Positions 1 to 6,446 of a stretch of DNA of 7,707 nucleotides are shown piece after piece. The notes beneath the pieces are model-generated. The model had not been told where the DNA came from. It saw nothing but the letters and a program-made list of their open reading frames with translations, and searched no databases. The position numbers and the translations under genes were made by a program. Every line of letters begins with the position of its first letter. Within the stretch, counting starts at the first letter, position 1. Origin of the DNA: Spirochaetales bacterium (GTDB lineage Bacteria > Spirochaetota > Spirochaetia > DSM-2461); NCBI GenBank assembly GCA_002748225.1, contig PDRU01000083.1:1-7707 (forward strand). Direction: 5' to 3'.

Positions 1-1
1 T

Positions 2-598
2 CCGGACACATACAAAATAGAAACACCTCTGGAGCTGAATGCTCAGACTTCCCGTGAAACGGCCCGTATGCTTGTTCGTCTTCTGGCCGATCAGTTTTTT
101 CGCGAACTGGACAAAGTGGATCCCTCGTGGAAGGGTTTAACCCGGAAACAGCTGCATGAAAAGGTTACTCTGGCATCTATTGTTGAGCGTGAATACCGTG
201 TGCCGGAAGAAGCTCCCATGATTGCCGCGGTATTTAACAACCGTCTGACTCAGAATATGCGTCTGGAATCCTGCGCAACGGTGGTGTATGCCATTGTCAA
301 TACTCCTTCCGGCGCCCCGTTTAAAGACGACTATCTGCGTTTTAACCGCCGAATTTTTGAGCGGTACCTGGATATTCCTTCTGATTTCAATACATACCGT
401 CATTACGGACTGCCGCCGGGGCCTATCTGTTCGCCCGGACAGACAGCTTTGTCCGCCGCTTTTTTCCCCGCGGATACGGATGCACTGTTTTTTGTTGTTA
501 AGAATCCCCAGAAAGGAACACACGTATTTTCCCGGTATTATGCCGACCATTTGAATGCCCGCGAAGCTTACCTGAATCAGTTTGTTGTAAAGGAATAA
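2..598 (+). CDS. mltG: MltG endolytic murein transglycosylase, 3' part
   Basis: MltG (YceG-like family) is an inner-membrane lytic transglycosylase that cuts nascent glycan strands and is thought to set their length. The frame is open from base 2 and the 5' end lies outside the window, so the membrane anchor and LysM-like part are missing. Visible family marks, counting residues from base 2, are PDTY at the very start (end of the family's LxGYLFPDTY block), LASIVERE around residues 58-65 with the expected catalytic glutamate (E62 is the first Glu of this block), AAVFNNRL shortly after, LESCATVVY around 88-96, and NTYRHYGLPPGPI at 130-142. The protein ends YADHLNAREAYLNQ, the normal family C-terminus. 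The LESCATV block has Cys where many homologues have Asp (SDPTV or SDATV). The ATG at base 68 is internal to the domain and is not the real start. The TAA lies 4 bp before dnaG, so the two are probably co-transcribed. Confidence 0.93.
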   Translation, partial: PDTYKIETPLELNAQTSRETARMLVRLLADQFFRELDKVDPSWKGLTRKQLHEKVTLASIVEREYRVPEEAPMIAAVFNNRLTQNMRLESCATVVYAIVNTPSGAPFKDDYLRFNRRIFERYLDIPSDFNTYRHYGLPPGPICSPGQTALSAAFFPADTDALFFVVKNPQKGTHVFSRYYADHLNAREAYLNQFVVKE

Positions 599-602
599 AA
601 CT

Positions 603-2381
603 GTGGCAGGACGTTTTTCTGAACGGCTGATTGAAGAAATAAGCCGTAAGAGCGACATTCTTGAAATTGTCGGCAGTCATGTTTCGCTGACACGCAAGGG
701 AAACAAATGGTGGGGCCTCTGTCCCTTTCATGCGGAAAAGACGCCTTCTTTTTCGGTAGATCCCGATTCAAACCTTTTTTACTGTTTCGGCTGTCACAAG
801 GGCGGCAGTATTTATCAGTTTATTATGGAAACGGAAGCCCTGTCGTTTCCGGAAGCCGTAGAGCGGCTGGCTGACAAGGCAGGAATTGCTCTGCCGGATA
901 GAAATGAGGGGCATAATGAGGCATGGAAAAATAACCGCAAGGCACTGGAAGAACTCTACACCCGCACCTGCAATACCTTTCACTGGATGCTGAAAAATCA
1001 TCCGGGGGCGCAGCATGCCCGTCAATATCTGCAAAGCAGGGGAATCAGCGAAGAAACATCAGATGCGTATATGCTGGGCTGGGCTCCTGCTGACGGTGAG
1101 TGGCTCTACAATTTTCTTGTTAAAAAGAAATACACTCCCGCGTTTCTGCGGGAAACGGGTTTATTCAGCCGTAAATCTCCGCGGTGGTCGTATTTTGTGG
1201 ACAGACTGATGTTTCCGGTTATGAACAGCCGACAGCAGGTTGTTGCTTTCAGTGGACGGACACTCCAGAACAGGGAACCCAAATATATCAATTCACCGGA
1301 AACACTTCTCTACCGTAAGAGCCGTGAGCTTTACGGCTATGCGCAGGCCCGCGGCGCTCTCCGCTCCGCAAAGAGTGCTGTACTCTGCGAGGGAAACCTT
1401 GATGTGCTTGCGTGTATGCAGGCCGACATCCCTTACACTGTGGCGCCGCTGGGTACATCTTTTACGGAAGAGCAGGCCCGTTTACTCAAAAGAAGTGCGG
1501 ATACTCTGATAATTCTTTTCGACGGCGATGAGGCGGGTGTGAATGCCACCTTTAAGGCGGCTGTGACGGCTGAGAAGGCCGGTTTTACTGTAAAAACCGC
1601 TCTTATGCCTCCCGAGAGTGATCCGGCAGATATTTTACTGAATAAAGGGCCTGATTCATTGAAAAGAATAGTTGAAGGTGCTATATTGTTCTTTGACTAT
1701 TTTGTATATTTGCTGAGTGCTCAAACGGATATCTCCGGAGAAGCGCAGGAGGAGGCACTGGAGAAACTCACACCTTACCTGGAAGCGGTGGGGTCGGAGG
1801 TTAGAAGAGAAGCGTATCTTAAACAGCTCGCTGAAGCCATGAAGGCGGATACGGCAACGGTTATCCGGGATTTTTCCCGCCAGAAACGGAGGAAGATAGA
1901 GCGTCCGCGTTACACAGAACCTGCCGAACAAATTCCCGATCCGAGTGGTGATGAGTTATTTTTAATGACCGCTGTGGCAGTAAAACCTGAATTTTTTCCT
2001 CTTTTAAGGGAGCTGCTTGCTCCCGAAATGCTCCGGGACAGCCGGGCTTTATCTATTTACAGGGTTCTGGATGAGCTGAGCACAGGGGAGAGCGTTCCCC
2101 GCACCGATGTACTGGTGGAACTGCTGGAAGATGAGTCTTTAACCCGGTTTATTCTGGAAAAGGCTGCGACGGAAGTGTATAACGAAAAAGCTGAAGAAAC
2201 AATACGCGATATAGTTAACCGGCTTGTATGCCGAAGCATAACTGAGGAGCGGGCGGAATTAATTCGGGGTATGGCCCGGGAATCCCGCTCAGATCCGGAT
2301 CCGGATATACAGAGTGCCCGTATTCGAAGGATACAGGAAATCGATCAGGAAATCATGAAATTGAAATACCAGGCAAGGTGA
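603..2381 (+). CDS. dnaG: DNA primase DnaG
   Basis: DnaG makes RNA primers for lagging-strand synthesis and works with the replicative helicase DnaB. The 592-residue length is close to the usual 580-600. The N-terminal CHC2 zinc-binding domain has ligands C40, H43, C61 and C64 (CPFH and CFGC motifs). The RNA-polymerase core carries VDRLMFP (199-205), VVAFSGR (213-219) and PKYINSPET (226-234). The TOPRIM metal site is seen as CEGNLD with E263 and FDGDEAG with D307 and D309. The remaining C-terminal part, from about 450, is the expected helicase-binding region. The start is GTG at 603, preceded by AAAGGA (589-594) with an 8-base spacer, and the protein then begins AGRFSERLIEEI as in the family. 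EGNLD replaces the more common EGYMD next to the catalytic glutamate. The TGA overlaps a possible GTG start of rpoD, which suggests translational coupling. Confidence 0.98.
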   Translation: MAGRFSERLIEEISRKSDILEIVGSHVSLTRKGNKWWGLCPFHAEKTPSFSVDPDSNLFYCFGCHKGGSIYQFIMETEALSFPEAVERLADKAGIALPDRNEGHNEAWKNNRKALEELYTRTCNTFHWMLKNHPGAQHARQYLQSRGISEETSDAYMLGWAPADGEWLYNFLVKKKYTPAFLRETGLFSRKSPRWSYFVDRLMFPVMNSRQQVVAFSGRTLQNREPKYINSPETLLYRKSRELYGYAQARGALRSAKSAVLCEGNLDVLACMQADIPYTVAPLGTSFTEEQARLLKRSADTLIILFDGDEAGVNATFKAAVTAEKAGFTVKTALMPPESDPADILLNKGPDSLKRIVEGAILFFDYFVYLLSAQTDISGEAQEEALEKLTPYLEAVGSEVRREAYLKQLAEAMKADTATVIRDFSRQKRRKIERPRYTEPAEQIPDPSGDELFLMTAVAVKPEFFPLLRELLAPEMLRDSRALSIYRVLDELSTGESVPRTDVLVELLEDESLTRFILEKAATEVYNEKAEETIRDIVNRLVCRSITEERAELIRGMARESRSDPDPDIQSARIRRIQEIDQEIMKLKYQAR

Positions 2382-2383
2382 TA

Positions 2384-4303
2384 ATGGCAGATATTAATTC
2401 CCATCCCGTGTTTGAAAAACTGATGGAACATGTGGATAAAAACCGCACTATCAGTTTTGATGAATTACACGACTGGCTACCTGATGAGCAGGTGAAATCC
2501 GACATGCTCAATGAACTAATCAGTGTACTGGAAGAAAAGGGCGTGGAAATACTCGGCAGAGATGAAGACACCCCGCCGAATGCCGAAACAGATGAAGATG
2601 ATGTAGACGAAGAGCATCTGATAGATGATGAAGACGATGTAGACGAAGAGCATCTGATAGACGATGAAGATGAAATGGATCCGGCTATTGAGTTGGACGA
2701 TGATGACGAAACCGCCTCTGAAAGCCCGGAAGACGAAGAAGATGAAGACGATGAATCAGACGCTGAAAATGCCGATTCCGCTGTTTTGCCTTCCGCGGCA
2801 AAAAAACTGGTCTACAGCGACAAGGACGCGTCTGTTGACGATCCCATTCGTCTTTACCTGCGGGAAATAGGTAAAGAAAATCTTCTGACGGCGGAGCAGG
2901 AAGTTAAGCTTTCCAAGCAGATGGAAGACGGAGAAAACATTATAAAGAAAGTGTTAAGAAACTCCGGCTTGATTATTCCTGAATTTTATGAACTCTCTCT
3001 GAAAGCTTTTACAAAAGAAGACCCGCACGACCTGAACTATTCCAAAAAGGAAGTAGCCGAGTATCAGGCTGAACGGCGCCGTATTAATCAGTTTTACCGC
3101 GATTCTCTTAAACCGCTGGTAACACCCCTCAAGCAGTACATGGATATGAAAAACCGTATTGCTGCCACTGACGGCGATGTTCTGACCGACAAGAAGCTTC
3201 AGACTAAACGGCGTTCCCTGCTGAAAAATATCCGTGAAGTTGATATCCATCAGGAAGAAATTGTCCGTTTTTCCGACCACTACGCGGCGGCTGTCAAAAA
3301 AATAAAGCAGTACCAGCATAAGCAGTACCGCATCGAACGGACTTTGGGTGTCCGCTCCATGCGTGAAATCCGGGCTCTGGGGCGCGGTCTGGCCAAAACT
3401 GATGAGCGCAAAACCATTGAAGAACGTCTGGGCTTGAGTGCCGATGAGATAAAAGAACTTATCCGCCAGGTGCAGGTAACGGAAAAAAAACTGCGCGATA
3501 TGGAAATTGAGTTTGAAGCCTCGGTTGACAGCATTCTGGATATGGCCGAAGAAATCCATCATGGCCGCGTCATGATGAAAACGGCCAAAAACAGGCTTAT
3601 CAAGGCCAACCTCCGCCTGGTTGTCAGTATTGCAAAAAAATACACCAACCGGGGCCTTCACTTTTTCGATCTGGTGCAGGAAGGCAACATCGGCCTTATT
3701 AAAGCGGTTGAGAAATTTGAGTATAGAAAAGGCTACAAATTTTCCACCTATGCCACATGGTGGATCCGTCAGGCCATTACCCGCAGCATTTCCGACCAGG
3801 CCAGAACCATCCGTGTTCCTGTCCATATGATTGAGCAGATCAACAAGGTGGTCCGTGAATCCCGCCAGCTGATGCAGATGAAGGGCCGTGAGCCGTCAGA
3901 CGAAGAAGTTGCCGAACGTCTGGGCTGGACTGTGTCGCGTGTTAAATCTGTCAAGAATGTGGCCCGTGAGCCTATCAGTCTGGAAACACCCATTGGAGAG
4001 GAAGAAGATTCCCTTCTGGGCGACTTTATTGAAGATAAAGATGTTGAAAACCCGGCCAGCCAGACAGCCTTCCGTATTCTGCAGGAACAGCTGCAGAATG
4101 TTCTGGAAACACTGCCTCCGCGCGAGCAGGAAGTGCTGAAAATGCGTTTCGGCCTTGACGACGGTTATTCTTTGACGCTGGAAGAGGTGGGCTTGTATTT
4201 TAATGTAACCCGGGAAAGAATACGGCAGATTGAAGCGAAAGCTCTCCGGCGCCTGCGCCATCCCAAACGCAGCCGCCGATTAAAAGATTATTTGGAAAAT
4301 TAA
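2384..4303 (+). CDS. rpoD: Primary sigma factor RpoD (sigma-70)
   Basis: This is the housekeeping sigma subunit that directs RNA polymerase to -35/-10 promoters. From the ATG at 2384 it is 639 residues. Region 1.1 is at about 7-57, with TISFDELHDWLPDE. An acidic tract spans 60-131, with 44 Asp/Glu and no Lys or Arg. Region 1.2 is at about 151-184 (DDPIRLYLREIG). A long non-conserved region runs to about 395. Region 2 is at 402-480, with NRLIKANLRLVVSIAKKY and the -10 recognition segment YKFSTYATWWIRQAITRSI (451-469). Region 3 covers about 480-555 and region 4 about 572-628, ending in the -35 helix-turn-helix TRERIRQIEAKALRRLRHP. I chose the ATG because AAGG (2375-2378) sits 5 bases upstream; an in-frame GTG at 2378 overlapping the dnaG stop would add two residues. 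Regions 2 and 4 are full and canonical, so this is the primary sigma rather than an alternative one. Confidence 0.98.
   Translation: MADINSHPVFEKLMEHVDKNRTISFDELHDWLPDEQVKSDMLNELISVLEEKGVEILGRDEDTPPNAETDEDDVDEEHLIDDEDDVDEEHLIDDEDEMDPAIELDDDDETASESPEDEEDEDDESDAENADSAVLPSAAKKLVYSDKDASVDDPIRLYLREIGKENLLTAEQEVKLSKQMEDGENIIKKVLRNSGLIIPEFYELSLKAFTKEDPHDLNYSKKEVAEYQAERRRINQFYRDSLKPLVTPLKQYMDMKNRIAATDGDVLTDKKLQTKRRSLLKNIREVDIHQEEIVRFSDHYAAAVKKIKQYQHKQYRIERTLGVRSMREIRALGRGLAKTDERKTIEERLGLSADEIKELIRQVQVTEKKLRDMEIEFEASVDSILDMAEEIHHGRVMMKTAKNRLIKANLRLVVSIAKKYTNRGLHFFDLVQEGNIGLIKAVEKFEYRKGYKFSTYATWWIRQAITRSISDQARTIRVPVHMIEQINKVVRESRQLMQMKGREPSDEEVAERLGWTVSRVKSVKNVAREPISLETPIGEEEDSLLGDFIEDKDVENPASQTAFRILQEQLQNVLETLPPREQEVLKMRFGLDDGYSLTLEEVGLYFNVTRERIRQIEAKALRRLRHPKRSRRLKDYLEN
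2600..2671 (+). repeat. 36-bp tandem duplication within rpoD acidic tract
   Basis: Two adjacent 36-bp units (2600-2635 and 2636-2671) match at 34 of 36 positions. Both differences are synonymous Asp codon changes (GAT/GAC). Each unit encodes the same 12 residues, DVDEEHLIDDED (RpoD residues 73-84 and 85-96). The 9 bases before the first unit also match the end of that unit at 8 of 9 positions, so the duplicated block extends slightly to the left. This looks like a slippage-type, in-frame duplication in a low-complexity GA-rich stretch. Confidence 0.9.
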
Positions 4304-4325
4304 AAAAGGATTATTGAGGACGATT

Positions 4326-5117
4326 ATGGAAAAAACGTTTGAACAGCTGCAGAGACTGCAGGAAATTTTGTCAGAAAAATTCACGATAGAACGGGATATT
4401 CTTGAAATTCCGCGGGCTTTGGAAACAAAGCAGGAAATTTTGAACCGTCTCAAAAAATCCTATGTTGAAAAAAACAACGAATATGAAGCAACCAAAGCGG
4501 AAATTAAGCACCTGAATTTTCAAATGACCGAAGCCGAACACATGCGGGAAGAATTCGAGAAACGCATGGATGTTATTTCCACTCAGCGTGAGTATGAAGC
4601 ACTGGATAAGGAAATTCGCGACGCCACGGAAAAAGAGCAGCGTTTCCGCCGTGAAATTCAGAAATGCGAGCGCGACCTGGAAGAAATGAAAACTGTTCTG
4701 GAACGTGAAGAACAGATGATCGGCATGCAGGAAGAAGAACTGCTGGCGGAAAAAGACAAAATTAAAGCTGAAACCAGCACCAAGGAAGAACAGCTGGAAA
4801 AACTGACTCTTCAGGAAAAAGAAATAACTCCGGGTATGGACGATGACATTCTTTTCAAGTTCAAAAGAATTATACGGAACAAGTCGGGTGTCGGTATTGT
4901 TCCTGTTAAATCCAACGTCTGCAGCGGCTGTCATATAGTTTTACCGGCCCAGTTTGTCAACGATGTACGCGCCGGCGGAGAAATTCAGTTCTGTCCATAC
5001 TGCAGCCGTATCCTTTTCTGGGAAGAAGGCGATGAGCCGGTGGCTGAAGTTTTTGAATTCGAAAATGAAGATGTCGGCGGACTGGCTGATCTGGTTGGCG
5101 CTCAGGAAGAGCTCTGA
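4326..5117 (+). CDS. C4-type zinc-ribbon coiled-coil protein (COG1579 family)
   Basis: This 263-residue protein has a long, Glu/Lys-rich, almost uninterrupted helical part (about 1-170) that should form a coiled-coil hairpin. A C-terminal zinc ribbon follows, with ligands C199, C202, C223 and C226 (CSGCH and CPYC). STQREYEALDKEI at 85-97 matches the family's conserved block. From family knowledge, the Helicobacter HP0958/FlgZ and Chlamydia CT398/CdsZ proteins share this architecture and have been linked to sigma-54 and to flagellar or type III secretion; no general function is settled. Its place directly after rpoD invites a transcription-related role, but that is inference. The ATG at 4326 has GAGGA (4316-4320) 5 bases upstream. 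A TTG at 4314 with AAAGGA only 3 bases before it is a less likely start. The last 35 or so residues are acidic. No terminator is visible between rpoD and this gene, so they are probably in one operon. Confidence 0.9.
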   Translation: MEKTFEQLQRLQEILSEKFTIERDILEIPRALETKQEILNRLKKSYVEKNNEYEATKAEIKHLNFQMTEAEHMREEFEKRMDVISTQREYEALDKEIRDATEKEQRFRREIQKCERDLEEMKTVLEREEQMIGMQEEELLAEKDKIKAETSTKEEQLEKLTLQEKEITPGMDDDILFKFKRIIRNKSGVGIVPVKSNVCSGCHIVLPAQFVNDVRAGGEIQFCPYCSRILFWEEGDEPVAEVFEFENEDVGGLADLVGAQEEL

Positions 5118-5124
5118 GCCAGTC

Positions 5125-5153
5125 TGGATTTTAATTAATTGCTGATATATAAT
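5125..5153 (+). promoter_or_regulatory. Probable sigma-70 promoter of rnpB
   Basis: A perfect TATAAT lies at 5148-5153. With a 17-base spacer, the -35 position (5125-5130) reads TGGATT, which is only a weak match. The spacer is very AT-rich. A start point about 7 bases after the -10 box would fall at 5160-5161, exactly where the first helix (P1) of the RNase P RNA begins. This agreement is the main support. TATATA at 5146-5151, preceded by TGA, is an overlapping alternative -10 of extended type. Confidence 0.7.
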
Positions 5154-5159
5154 TAAGTT

Positions 5160-5487
5160 GACGGGCCGGGCCGCCGCCGGCATAAGCTGGAGGAAAGTCC
5201 GGGCTCCGCAGGGGATGATGCCGGGTAACGCCCGGGCACTCAGGTGACAGCCAGTGCCGCAGAAAAAATACCGCCGCGGTTTTCCGCGGTAAGGGTGAAA
5301 AGGCGAGGTAAGAGCTCACCGGTTTCAGGGTAACCTGAAATGCAAGGTAAACCTCATCAGGAGCAAGTTCAAGCAGCGGACAGGTTCCCCGCCTTGAGTC
5401 CGCGGGTAGAGCGCTGAGAATTCAGCCGGTAACGGCTGAATAAGATAGATGGCGGCCGTAAACAGAACCCGGCTTACCGGCCCGTTT
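5160..5487 (+). ncRNA. rnpB: RNase P RNA, bacterial type A (compact)
   Basis: This is the catalytic RNA of RNase P, which trims the 5' leader of pre-tRNA. Conserved blocks are AGGAAAGTCCGGGCTCC (5191-5207), GGTAAGAGCTCACCG (from about 5307), AGGTAAACCTCATCAGGAGC (5345-5364) and ACAGAACCCGGCTTA (5462-5476). Helices that pair by eye are P1 (5161-5168 with 5478-5485), P2 (GGCCGCC 5169-5175 with GGCGGCC 5451-5457), a 5-bp P3 hairpin (5177-5190) and P4 with the bulged U at 5198 (5195-5203 with 5468-5475). P9 pairs GGCACT with AGTGCC. P13 and P18 end in GUAA tetraloops. The loop-15 GGU that binds the tRNA CCA end is at 5383-5385, enclosed by P15 (5376-5381 with 5398-5403). CCCC at 5387-5390 can pair with GGGG at 5211-5214 as the P6 pseudoknot. 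At about 328 nt it is somewhat shorter than typical type A RNAs, mainly through small P3, P12 and P16/17. The ends are set by P1 and are good to a few bases. Confidence 0.96.
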
Positions 5488-5490
5488 TTT
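5469..5490 (+). terminator. Probable rnpB terminator or 3' end (P1 strand plus U-tract)
   Basis: Six T residues (5485-5490) directly follow the 3' strand of P1. A short local hairpin (CCGG at 5469-5472 and 5477-5480, loop CTTA) or the long-range P1 stem could act as the stem. The local stem has only 4 bp, so termination may be partial. Read-through would carry transcription into the TPR gene, whose start codon is 6 bases after the T run. Confidence 0.45.
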
Positions 5491-5495
5491 GTGAT

Positions 5496-6425
5496 ATGAG
5501 CAGATACAGATTGACAGTGCACCGTAAATCACGTAAAGCCATTACAGGTATTCTTGTGCTGACGGCTGTATTGGCTCTTGTTCTGCTGGCACTGAATCAC
5601 GGTGCCCGTCTTTTCCGGATGCAGTCTCAGTCCGGCAGTGAAATTTTGTCCATGTCAACTCTCTGGTCGGACGGGAATTACTCTGAAGTGGTCCGTCTGG
5701 CTGAAGAGCGCCTTGCGGAACATCCCATGGACCGTGACGCGCTGCTGTACGCCGCTTACGGGCGTTTTTTTCTGGGAATATCCCGGCTCTCTTATGAAGA
5801 GCGCCTGAACAATCTGAACACCAGTATCGGCTATTTAAGGCTTTTGAAAACCCGTGGTGATACGCCGAATCCTGAGCGGGTTAACTATCTTTTGGGCAAG
5901 GCTTATCTGCTTAAAGGGCCTTACTGGGCGGATCTGGCTGTGTATTACCTTTCTGAATCGCTGAAAGCCGGTTATCTGGCGGAGGACAGCTATGAGTTTC
6001 TCGGCCGTTCTTATTCCCAGCTGGGTGATTTTGAAGGTGCCATGGACTGGTATGAAAAGGCTGCGGAAACGCATCCTACAGATAAACTGCTTTTAACCCT
6101 GGGGGAAGAAGCTTTCCGCCTGGGACGCTACGATGATGCCGCCGGTTATTATAAGATAGTTATTAAAGAGACCAGAGATGACGCTTTAAGGAAAAGAGGA
6201 CTATCACAATTGGGACAACTCTACTATGATGTCGGTAATTACAGAATGGCTCAGGATGTTCTGGAGCGTCTGGCGGAAATGGATCCGGAGAATGCGGATC
6301 TTCTTTTCCTCCTTGGTGAGACCTATGCCGAAATGGGAATGACCCGGGAAGCCCGTTCCGCGTGGCATAAGGTAATACGCATAGTGCCCCGGCATACTGC
6401 AGCTCTCAGACGCCTGTATGACTGA
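5496..6425 (+). CDS. Membrane-anchored tetratricopeptide repeat protein
   Basis: This 309-residue protein has a strongly basic N-terminus (R3, R5, R10, K11, R13, K14). One hydrophobic segment follows at about 15-33, without an obvious signal-peptidase site, so it is probably a signal anchor with the remainder outside the cytoplasm. TPR-like helical pairs follow: a degenerate one at about 50-83, then about 128-160, 163-196, 197-230, 234-267 and 268-301. The clearest are LGRSYSQLGDFEGAMDWYEKA and LLGETYAEMGMTREARSAW. TPR arrays bind protein partners and no enzymatic motif is visible. Its position directly before mreB and mreC suggests a helper of cell-envelope assembly, but this is context only. 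No Shine-Dalgarno precedes the ATG at 5496, because the bases before it are the rnpB U-tract and GTGAT. In-frame TTG (5511) and GTG (5517) also lack one, and they would leave the anchor intact. Confidence 0.85.
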   Translation: MSRYRLTVHRKSRKAITGILVLTAVLALVLLALNHGARLFRMQSQSGSEILSMSTLWSDGNYSEVVRLAEERLAEHPMDRDALLYAAYGRFFLGISRLSYEERLNNLNTSIGYLRLLKTRGDTPNPERVNYLLGKAYLLKGPYWADLAVYYLSESLKAGYLAEDSYEFLGRSYSQLGDFEGAMDWYEKAAETHPTDKLLLTLGEEAFRLGRYDDAAGYYKIVIKETRDDALRKRGLSQLGQLYYDVGNYRMAQDVLERLAEMDPENADLLFLLGETYAEMGMTREARSAWHKVIRIVPRHTAALRRLYD

Positions 6426-6446
6426 ATTTTTTTTGGTAGGAAGAAA

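Noticed and set aside
137..658. 173-codon open frame on the - strand across the mltG/dnaG junction
   Set aside because: It overlaps two clear genes in antisense and has no motif.
2210..2215. TATAGT as a -10 box near the end of dnaG
   Set aside because: The -35 position about 17 bases upstream has essentially no match to TTGACA.
2954..3826. 290-codon open frame on the - strand opposite rpoD
   Set aside because: It lies wholly antisense to conserved sigma regions. Its translation has no recognisable family and it is explained by codon bias of rpoD.
4371..4934. 187-codon Phe-rich open frame on the - strand
   Set aside because: The Phe/Leu richness is the reverse complement of Glu/Lys-rich coiled-coil codons (GAA/AAA read as TTC/TTT).
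5221..5258. Inverted repeats in 5221-5258 as operators or terminators
   Set aside because: They are the P8 and P9 helices of the RNase P RNA.
5511..5539. Perfect TTGACA as a -35 box for the TPR gene or mreB
   Set aside because: It lies inside the TPR reading frame and the position 16-18 bases on (TAAAGC region) is not a credible -10.
6427..6434. Run of eight T after the TPR gene as an intrinsic terminator
   Set aside because: No stable GC-rich hairpin directly precedes it, only very short imperfect pairings, and mreB follows at once with its own SD.
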